Shown here piece after piece: positions 1 to 5,534 of a DNA stretch of 15,046 nucleotides. A program made the translations under genes and the position numbers. Under the pieces are notes generated by a model. That model did no database searches and had not been told where the DNA came from. It worked only from the letters and a program-made list of their open reading frames with translations. Every line of letters begins with the position of its first letter. Positions within the stretch are counted from its first letter, which is position 1. This stretch comes from an uncultured Actinomycetes bacterium. GTDB lineage: Bacteria; Actinomycetota; Coriobacteriia; Coriobacteriales; RUG844. The stretch lies in contig OMSY01000196.1 in NCBI GenBank assembly GCA_900313875.1, positions 1 to 15,046 on the forward strand. Direction: 5' to 3'.

Positions 1-917
1 ACGTTGTCGAAACCGACCTGGGCATTGGCCTTGATGACGCGGGCGAGACCGCAGACGCGCTCGGCCGTGATGGGGTTGCGCTTGTGGGGCATCGCCGAAG
101 AACCCTTCTGACCCTTGTTGAACGGCTCCTCCGCCTCGAGCGTGTCGCTCTTCTGCAAGGAACGCACCTCCATGGCGATCTGCTCGAGCGTCGCAGCGCA
201 GATGGCGAGCGTGGAGAGCACATGGGCATGACGATCGCGGCAGATGACCTGCGTGGAGAGCGGGTCGGGGGTAAGTCCGAGCTTCTCGCAGACATATCCC
301 TCGACGAACGGGTCGATGTTCGAATAGCTGCCCACCGCACCTGAGATGGCACCCGTGGCCGCAGACTCGTTGCGTGCCTCCTCCAACCGCACGATATCCC
401 GATGGATGGCCCACGCCCAGGAACCGAACTTCATGCCGATGGTCATGGGCTCCGCATGGATGCCATGTGTCCGTCCGACGCAGAGCGTGTCCTTCTCCTC
501 GAGCGCACGCCGCTTGCAGATGGCACCGAGACGCTTGAAGTCGGCGATGATGATGTCGAGGGCCTGCGTGATCTGATAGCACAACGCGGTGTCCCCGAGG
601 TCGGAACTCGTCATACCGTAATGCACCCAGCGCGAGGGCTTGGGATCGTCCTCCCCCAGGCCCGCATCGATGTGCTCGGCCATCGTCGTGAGGAATGCGA
701 TGACATCGTGATGGGTGACCTGCTCGATCTCGTCGATCCGCTCGACCGTGAAGTCGGCTTTCGCACGGATGGTCGCGGCCTCCTCGGCCGTGATCCCGAT
801 CCTGCCCAGTTCGGCCTGCGCCTCGCAGGCAAGGACCTCGATCTCCTTCCAGATCTCGAACTTGTTCTGGTTGGACCAGATATGCCCCATCTCAGGGCGG
901 GTGTAGCGCTCTATCAT
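1..917 (-). CDS. purB: Adenylosuccinate lyase, C-terminus beyond left edge
   Basis: PurB catalyses two steps of purine synthesis: cleavage of SAICAR to AICAR plus fumarate, and of adenylosuccinate to AMP plus fumarate. It is a cytosolic homotetramer. About 305 residues are visible, starting MIERYTRPEMGHIW, a typical PurB N-terminus. The fumarase/aspartase-superfamily signature GSSAMPHKRNP lies near residue 270, and the HYGMTSSDLGDTA and GRTHGIHAEP blocks are also present. The family is usually about 430-475 residues, so roughly the last 130 or more residues lie left of the window. The ATG at 915-917 is preceded by AGAGGTGA at good spacing, which fixes the start. It is transcribed away from the Mg2+ operon, from a shared 766-base intergenic block. 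Nothing odd is visible; function is near certain. Confidence 0.96.
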   Translation of the reverse strand, partial: MIERYTRPEMGHIWSNQNKFEIWKEIEVLACEAQAELGRIGITAEEAATIRAKADFTVERIDEIEQVTHHDVIAFLTTMAEHIDAGLGEDDPKPSRWVHYGMTSSDLGDTALCYQITQALDIIIADFKRLGAICKRRALEEKDTLCVGRTHGIHAEPMTIGMKFGSWAWAIHRDIVRLEEARNESAATGAISGAVGSYSNIDPFVEGYVCEKLGLTPDPLSTQVICRDRHAHVLSTLAICAATLEQIAMEVRSLQKSDTLEAEEPFNKGQKGSSAMPHKRNPITAERVCGLARVIKANAQVGFDN

Positions 918-966
918 ACGGGTTCACCTCTGAAAGCCATGCAGGTTCTTCACTTGACGTGACAGT

Positions 967-972
967 ATCATA
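967..972 (-). promoter_or_regulatory. Possible -10 box for purB
   Basis: On the minus strand TATGAT lies about 50 bases upstream of the purB ATG. No convincing -35 hexamer is found 16-18 bases further upstream, where the sequence is G-rich. This is only a candidate based on the -10 match and position. Confidence 0.3.
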
Positions 973-1052
973 CCCCCGCAGCGACGGCACCTCCCCGGCA
1001 TGTCGGTTGAGAAGCCGTTATCGCCATGGTCGGCTCGGCACGCCCGCAGGCA

Positions 1053-1070
1053 ACCGGGGGCGAACCCGGT
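1053..1070. other. Perfect 6-bp hairpin in the purB/M-box intergenic block
   Basis: ACCGGG, loop GGCGAA, CCCGGT. It lies in a 200-base stretch (918-1119) without a gene. On the minus strand the loop reads like a tRNA T-loop (GGGTTCGCC), but no other tRNA arm can be built around it. A T-run (GCGTTTTTCC, 1108-1117) follows 38 bases later on the plus strand, too far to form a standard terminator. The role is unknown. Confidence 0.35.
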
Positions 1071-1119
1071 GGACGAACCACAGATACCCGGTCAGCCACT
1101 TCCTTGGCGTTTTTCCCTG

Positions 1120-1148
1120 TTGTCCTTGCAATTGCTACTGCATATAAT
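1120..1148 (+). promoter_or_regulatory. Sigma70-type promoter of the M-box operon
   Basis: The -35 TTGTCC (1120-1125) and a perfect -10 TATAAT (1143-1148) are separated by 17 bases. This predicts a transcript start near 1155, about 45 bases before the riboswitch aptamer. TTGCAA at 1126-1131 is a closer -35 match but its spacer would be only 11 bases. The promoter is the only strong one on this strand upstream of the magnesium genes. Confidence 0.75.
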
Positions 1149-1199
1149 CCGAACTAGCCGCAGATGCAGATGCATCAGTGGCATTGACAACCAAAGAGG

Positions 1200-1400
1200 A
1201 GCTTGATCCGTTATGGTGCGGCTCCTGTTCGGACACAGGCCACTGCCCGGAAATGTCGAGAGACACCAATGGGTAGAACAGCCTCAGCCGGATTAAGGCG
1301 TGGCTAACGTGGCTGGGTACCGTGGCAGACGGATATCTGCTGTATCGCCGCTTCGCGCGTGCGTACGCCCTACGCCGAACAGTGCCAAAACCACAAGACA
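1200..1400 (+). ncRNA. M-box (ykoK) magnesium riboswitch aptamer
   Basis: The conserved M-box blocks appear in order. These are CGTTATGGTGCGGCTCCTGT at 1209-1228, ACACAGGCCACTGCCC, AAATGTCGAGAGAC, CCAATGGGTAGAACAG, GATTAAGGCGTGGCTAACG, and the closing AACAGTGCCAAAACCAC up to 1394. The short P1 stem can be closed by CTTG (1202-1205) with CAAG (1394-1397). The class senses Mg2+ directly and sits upstream of Mg2+ transporter genes. Here it precedes an MgtE-like gene and an NRMT gene. In established members high Mg2+ stabilises the aptamer, frees the terminator and shuts the operon off. An intrinsic terminator 30 bases downstream fits this OFF-switch architecture. Exact ends are approximate to a few bases. 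Confidence 0.95.
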
Positions 1401-1430
1401 AGGGATACGAGCGCGCCTTCATGCCAGGCT

Positions 1431-1462
1431 ACGCCCCTCGTCTGCGGACCGAGGGGCGTTTT
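1431..1462 (+). terminator. Intrinsic terminator of the M-box expression platform
   Basis: A perfect 10-bp stem (ACGCCCCTCG 1431-1440 with CGAGGGGCGT 1450-1459), a 9-base loop, then TTTTC. It lies between the aptamer and the mgtE-like coding region, so it would stop transcription when Mg2+ is high. The competing antiterminator pairing could not be assigned by eye. Confidence 0.9.
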
Positions 1463-1475
1463 CATTGACGTCCAT

Positions 1476-1504
1476 CCGGCAGCATCCCCTCAGGAGGATG
1501 CCGG
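1476..1504 (+). other. Leader hairpin after the terminator
   Basis: GCATCC (1482-1487) pairs with GGATGC (1496-1501) around the loop CCTCAGGA, and CCG/CGG extends the stem across a three-base bulge. There is no T-run. It begins a second structured leader segment that runs to the start codon at 1684. Confidence 0.5.
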
Positions 1505-1530
1505 CAGTGCTCCTCATATGAGAAAGGGCT

Positions 1531-1560
1531 TTGAGTGAAACCGCGAGAACCTCATATATC
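1531..1560 (+). promoter_or_regulatory. Possible second promoter downstream of the riboswitch terminator
   Basis: TTGAGT (1531-1536) and TATATC (1555-1560) are separated by 18 bases. If active, it would start transcripts near 1567 that bypass the Mg2+ riboswitch. The match is moderate and overlaps a long-loop stem (AAGGGCT 1524-1530 with AGCCCTT 1563-1569), so it may be fortuitous. Confidence 0.35.
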
Positions 1561-1589
1561 CTAGCCCTTCCGCTTCCCCGCTCCCGATA

Positions 1590-1635
1590 GGTGACGGTGT
1601 CGCGAAAGGGTACCACCGTCACCTGCGGACAGGTG
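1590..1635 (+). other. Two mutually exclusive leader hairpins before mgtE
   Basis: Stem A pairs GGTGACGGTG (1590-1599) with CACCGTCACC (1614-1623), a perfect 10 bp with a 14-base loop. Stem B pairs CACCTG (1620-1625) with CAGGTG (1630-1635) around a CGGA loop. They share bases 1620-1623 and cannot form together. Both lie 50-95 bases upstream of the start codon. The arrangement could be a second switch or simply a stable leader; no riboswitch class was recognised. Confidence 0.5.
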
Positions 1636-1683
1636 GTCTGCACCGATGCAGGCCCGCCTTCCGACACAGAATCGAGGAGCATC

Positions 1684-3513
1684 ATGTTCTACCTTTCCCA
1701 AATGCTCGGGAAGCCCGTCACCGACGCGACGGGGGAGACCATAGGCAAGATATCCGACCTCGCCATCGCGACCGGTGAGGTCTTCCCCTGCATCACCTCA
1801 CTCGCCTTCCTCGGTCCCGAGAAGACACCTTTCATGATCTCGTGGCGCAAGTACGTGGAGGCGTTCGACGAGGACGGCATCACGCTGAAGGTCGGCGCCC
1901 CCGACATCCGATTCAGCTACCTCCAGCCGGACGAGGTCCTGCTCTCGAGGGATCTCATGAGCAAGCAGATCGTCGACACGCAGGGGCTCAAGGTCGTGCG
2001 CGTCAACGACCTCAAGCTCTCCTCCTCGGGCGATCAGCTGCGCCTCCTTGGCGCCGAGGTCGGCATCCGCGGCATCCTGCGCGGCATCAGCTCCCATCTC
2101 GAGGCTGTGGTGCTAGCCATCTCGAAGCTGGTCAGGCACCCCCTCAAGGAGAACATCATCGCCTGGAGCTACATGGACCTGCTCGAACGGGACCTCTCCC
2201 AAGTGAAGCTCTCGGTGAGTCACCGCCGACTGCATGAGCTGCATCCCGCCGACGTCGCCGACATCCTCGAGCAGCTCGAGCCGCGTCAGCGTGCCCTGGC
2301 GTTCGCGCATCTCGACAACGCGCAAGCGGCCGAGACGATCTCCGAGCTCGAGGACGAATACCAGAGCGATGTCATCGATGACCTCTCCGAGGACCGCGCC
2401 TCGACCCTCCTCGCGCAGATGGATCCCGATGACGCCGCCGACATCATCGGCGACCTCCCCTATGGCAAGGCTGAGACCCTGCTGCGGCTGATGGGCGTCC
2501 GCGAGGAGCGCGCGATCCGCAGCCTCCTCGGTTACAAGGAGAAGACCGCGGGCGGCATCATGACGAGCGAGTTCTTCGCCGTCAGCGAGGAGACCACGAT
2601 CAGGGAGACGGTCGAGAAGCTCCGCAGCCTCGACGAGGACCATGAGCCGGTGCAGTACGTGTACACCGTCGACGACGCCAACCGGTTGACCGGTGTGATC
2701 TCGATGCGCACGCTCGTCCTCGCCGATGACGACGCCCGTGTCGGCGACCTCGCCTACAAGGAAGACCTCCAGGTCGTGCTCCCCGATGTCGACCAGGAGG
2801 AGGTCGCAAGGGAGATCAACAAGTACTCGCTGCTCGCCATGCCGGTCGTGGACGAGGACGGCAAGATCCTCGGCATCGTCACCATCGATGACGCGCTCGA
2901 TGTCATCGAGGAGGAGCATGACGAGGACCTTGCGATCGTCGGCGCATCGCGCGATGACGACGCCACGGGCATCCTCGACTACTTCAAGTGGTTCCTGCGC
3001 CGCGAGTTCTGGCTGCTGCTCTGGGCCATATGCGCCATCGTGGTGCTGGCCACCTCGACGCTCCATCACCTCGCCGGGGCCCTCGTGCTCATGCCACTCG
3101 TGCTGCTCGTGGCCGATGATGCGGCGACCTACTCCATCAACTCCCTCGTGGACTACGCCGATGACGAGGAGGTCACGCTTTCGACCATCTTCGTCCGCGA
3201 CCTGGTGACCGGCCTGCTCGTCGCCCTGCTCGCCTGGCTCATCATCTCGTTGCTCGTGAACATCGAGGGCGACGCCTCGGATGCGATCCCCGTCACCCTG
3301 CTCTCCTCGGCGGTGCTCCCCGCAAGCATCACCATCCTCGTCACCATCCTGTTCACGACCCTCGCCTCGGCGTTGGCGAAACACCGCCATGACAGGGGCA
3401 AGGTCCCCTCCGGTTTCAGGGTGTCGATCATCATGATGGTGTTCTCCTGCCTGCTTCTCCTCGGCCTGACCTACGCGGCCGGCTCGATCGGCCTCCTTCC
3501 CCTCCCACTGTGA
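1684..3513 (+). CDS. MgtE-like magnesium protein with PRC, MgtE-N and CBS domains and a divergent membrane domain
   Basis: This 609-residue protein has a PRC-barrel-like N-terminus (about 1-150, two repeats), an MgtE intracellular N domain (about 180-285), a CBS pair (about 290-425) and about five membrane helices (about 437-609). MgtE proteins are Mg2+-gated Mg2+ channels whose N and CBS domains sense cytosolic Mg2+. The acidic helical repeats and CBS pair look normal. The membrane part does not: where MgtE usually has GNAGTQS this protein has DDAATYS (478-484), and the last helix (about 580-600) has no acidic residue, although MgtE carries a pore Asp there. Transport by the usual mechanism is therefore doubtful. 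The ATG at 1684 is chosen because GAGGAG lies just before it; an upstream in-frame start at 1591 has no such site and overlaps leader hairpins. An M-box riboswitch controls it, and an NRMT gene follows after 19 bases. Confidence 0.88.
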   Translation: MFYLSQMLGKPVTDATGETIGKISDLAIATGEVFPCITSLAFLGPEKTPFMISWRKYVEAFDEDGITLKVGAPDIRFSYLQPDEVLLSRDLMSKQIVDTQGLKVVRVNDLKLSSSGDQLRLLGAEVGIRGILRGISSHLEAVVLAISKLVRHPLKENIIAWSYMDLLERDLSQVKLSVSHRRLHELHPADVADILEQLEPRQRALAFAHLDNAQAAETISELEDEYQSDVIDDLSEDRASTLLAQMDPDDAADIIGDLPYGKAETLLRLMGVREERAIRSLLGYKEKTAGGIMTSEFFAVSEETTIRETVEKLRSLDEDHEPVQYVYTVDDANRLTGVISMRTLVLADDDARVGDLAYKEDLQVVLPDVDQEEVAREINKYSLLAMPVVDEDGKILGIVTIDDALDVIEEEHDEDLAIVGASRDDDATGILDYFKWFLRREFWLLLWAICAIVVLATSTLHHLAGALVLMPLVLLVADDAATYSINSLVDYADDEEVTLSTIFVRDLVTGLLVALLAWLIISLLVNIEGDASDAIPVTLLSSAVLPASITILVTILFTTLASALAKHRHDRGKVPSGFRVSIIMMVFSCLLLLGLTYAAGSIGLLPLPL

Positions 3514-3532
3514 CAGGAAACCCGGTGACACC

Positions 3533-4828
3533 ATGGCAAGGCGGAAGAACACGCAACGGCATATCGAGAGCGCCCCGACCGAGGGAACGGACAACAAGCG
3601 TACGGGGAACCGGGTCCTGCTGATACTGGCGGCAATGGGCCCCGGCATCGTCGCAGCCATGGCTGGAAACGACGCCGGTGGCATCTCCACCTATTCGACC
3701 GCTGGTGCGCAGTTCGGCTATGCGACGCTCTGGATGATTCCGATCATGACGGTCCTTCTCATCATCGTGCAGGAGACCTGCGCGCGCATGGGGGCGGTCA
3801 CCGGCAAGGGACTCTCCTCACTCATCCGCGAGAACTTCGGCGTACGGCTCGCCGCGTTCGCGATGCTCGCCCTGCTCGTCGCCAACACCTCCACCACGCT
3901 CTCCGAGTTCGCCGGCGTGGCCGCGGGCATGGAGCTCTTCGGGGTAAGCAAGTACTTCTCGGTCCCGGTCGCCGCCATCGCGGTCTGGCTTCTCGTGATG
4001 CGCGGGTCATATCAAGGCGTCCAGAAGGTCTTCCTCGCGATATCACTCGTGTTCATGGCCTATGTCATAGCGGCCTTCCTCGCAAAGCCGAACTGGCCCG
4101 ACGTCGCCACAGCCACCTTCATCCCGCAGTTCAGGTCCGAGGCGGGTTTCGTCTCCCTCGTCATCGCCACCATCGGCACGACGATAGCCCCCTGGATGCT
4201 GTTCTTCACGCAGAACAACGTGGTCGAGAAGGGCGTTACCTACCGGGACATGTTCTTCCAGCGCATCGACATCGTGACCGGTGCCGTCGTCGCCTGCCTC
4301 GTCGCCTGGTTCATCATCATCACGACCGGAACCGTGCTCCATCCGGCAGGCATCCGGATATCGAGTGCGGCGGATGCCGCGAACGCGCTCGCCCCCATCG
4401 CCGGCAGCTACGCGCAGCTGCTCTTCGCCGCCGGGCTCGTGGCCGCCTCGCTGCTCGCCGCCTGCGTGCTCCCCCTCACGACCTCCTACGCGGTCTGCGA
4501 GGCATTCGGTTGGGAGCACGGCCTCGATCACGGATGGCGGGAGGCACCGGTCTTCAAGACGATGTTCACCGTCATCATCGTGCTGAGCGTCGTGATCGTC
4601 CTGCTCCCGCACATCAACCTCATGCGCATCATGCTCATCGCCCAGGTCGTGAGCGGTGCACTGCTCCCCATCCTCCTCATCTTCATGGTCAAGCTCGTGA
4701 ACGACAGGCATCTCATGGGCAGATACACGAACGGACGTCTCTACAACGCCATCACCTGGGTGGCCGTCGTCCTCATCATCGCGCTCACGCTCATGCTTTT
4801 CGTCCTCCAGATGCTAGGCTATGGTTGA
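3533..4828 (+). CDS. NRMT-type (Nramp-related) magnesium transporter
   Basis: A 431-residue membrane protein of the SLC11/NRAMP fold with about 11 hydrophobic helices after a basic cytosolic N-terminus. Classical NRAMPs use DPGN in helix 1 and a Met in an MPH motif in helix 6 to bind Mn2+ or Fe2+. Here helix 1 reads NDAGG (Asp47 kept, Asn lost) and helix 6 reads TIAPW (Ala219 in place of Met). These changes are those expected of the NRMT branch, which imports Mg2+ and includes a structurally studied Eggerthella lenta member. Position directly downstream of an M-box and an MgtE-like gene supports Mg2+ as substrate. The ATG has AGGAAA 13 bases upstream, a long spacing. It is likely co-transcribed with the upstream gene. 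A manganese transporter annotation (mntH) would be the obvious but probably wrong alternative. Confidence 0.9.
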   Translation: MARRKNTQRHIESAPTEGTDNKRTGNRVLLILAAMGPGIVAAMAGNDAGGISTYSTAGAQFGYATLWMIPIMTVLLIIVQETCARMGAVTGKGLSSLIRENFGVRLAAFAMLALLVANTSTTLSEFAGVAAGMELFGVSKYFSVPVAAIAVWLLVMRGSYQGVQKVFLAISLVFMAYVIAAFLAKPNWPDVATATFIPQFRSEAGFVSLVIATIGTTIAPWMLFFTQNNVVEKGVTYRDMFFQRIDIVTGAVVACLVAWFIIITTGTVLHPAGIRISSAADAANALAPIAGSYAQLLFAAGLVAASLLAACVLPLTTSYAVCEAFGWEHGLDHGWREAPVFKTMFTVIIVLSVVIVLLPHINLMRIMLIAQVVSGALLPILLIFMVKLVNDRHLMGRYTNGRLYNAITWVAVVLIIALTLMLFVLQMLGYG

Positions 4829-4829
4829 T

Positions 4830-4863
4830 GGGGATGCGCACGCACCTCATGCGGAACATCCCC
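4830..4863 (+). terminator. Hairpin just after the NRMT stop codon
   Basis: GGGGATG (4830-4836) pairs with CATCCCC (4857-4863), with an inner CGCA/TGCG stem and a GAA bulge. There is no T-run, so it is a weak terminator candidate. It could instead protect or process the operon mRNA before the folate gene. Confidence 0.4.
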
Positions 4864-4903
4864 TGACACCCCCGACCGAACCCAAGGGAAGGCAAGCAGA
4901 CCG

Positions 4904-5500
4904 ATGGCCCTGAACAAGGACTCCGCCCGCATCATCTTGAAACGCAGGAGAGGCAAGCTCTCGGAACGGGACCGCGCGTTCGCGGCCCTGAAACTCGGCG
5001 CGAACATCGCCGCATTCTTCGATGCCAAGCACCTGCCCGACACCGCCGTCGTCGGCGCGTATTGGGCGATGACCGACGAGATCGACCCCCGCCCCGCCTT
5101 GGCGAGCCTCATATCCAGCGGAGCGACGGTGGCCTTCCCCTGTGTGCACGAGAACAGGCGCATGGAGTTCTACCATGTACCGGCGCAGGACCTCGACCGC
5201 GAGCCGTTGCCGCCGTTCCTCGTCGACCCTGCGCGGTCATTTCCCCCGAGCAGCTGCAAGGGCTTGCGCCATATCGCGCCCGACGAACTCGACGTCCTGC
5301 TCGTCCCCGGCCTCGGATTCGACCGGCACAAGACACGCCTCGGCTATGGTGCGGGCTGCTACGACCGGTATCTCGCACGGATACCGGAACGCACCCTGGT
5401 CGTCGGCATCGCATTCGACCAGCAGCTTTGCGACGAGCTCGAATGCGAGGAGCATGACAGGAAGATGGACTTCCTGCTGACACCCAACGTGCTCATCTGA
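4904..5500 (+). CDS. fthC: 5-formyltetrahydrofolate cyclo-ligase
   Basis: This cytosolic enzyme (EC 6.3.3.2, MTHFS) uses ATP to convert 5-formyl-THF to 5,10-methenyl-THF, recycling a storage or inhibitory folate into one-carbon metabolism. The 198-residue length is normal. The family hallmark GLGFD followed by RLGYGAGCYDR lies around residues 136-156; the usual GGG reads GAG here. A basic N-terminus (ILKRRR), the DEIDPRP block and the C-terminal VGIAFDQQ block also match. The ATG at 4904 follows AAGGGAAGG at 4884-4892. It lies 75 bases after the NRMT gene, across a hairpin, so it may be the last gene of the Mg2+ operon or have its own signals. The gene converges with the deacetylase-like gene, with 34 bases between stops and no clear terminator visible there. 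Also called ygfA or yqgN. Confidence 0.93.
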   Translation: MALNKDSARIILKRRRGKLSERDRAFAALKLGANIAAFFDAKHLPDTAVVGAYWAMTDEIDPRPALASLISSGATVAFPCVHENRRMEFYHVPAQDLDREPLPPFLVDPARSFPPSSCKGLRHIAPDELDVLLVPGLGFDRHKTRLGYGAGCYDRYLARIPERTLVVGIAFDQQLCDELECEEHDRKMDFLLTPNVLI

Positions 5501-5534
5501 CACCGCCCCGACATCAGCCGGTCACACCGTCCGA

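Noticed and set aside
402..962. 186-codon plus-strand open frame opposite purB
   Set aside because: purB is unambiguous on the minus strand and its signature residues explain the sequence.
1053..1070. tRNA T-arm-like hairpin (GGGTTCGCC on the minus strand)
   Set aside because: No acceptor, D or anticodon arm can be placed around it, so it is not called a tRNA.
1184..1215. TTGACA (1184-1189) as a second promoter -35 before the M-box
   Set aside because: No -10 box at 16-18 bases; the nearest candidate lies inside the aptamer, and the TTGTCC/TATAAT promoter upstream is far better.
2113..3690. Long open frame (525 codons) on the minus strand opposite the mgtE-like gene
   Set aside because: It is antisense to a gene with clear domains, has a biased, repetitive translation with no recognisable family, and is explained by high GC and codon bias.
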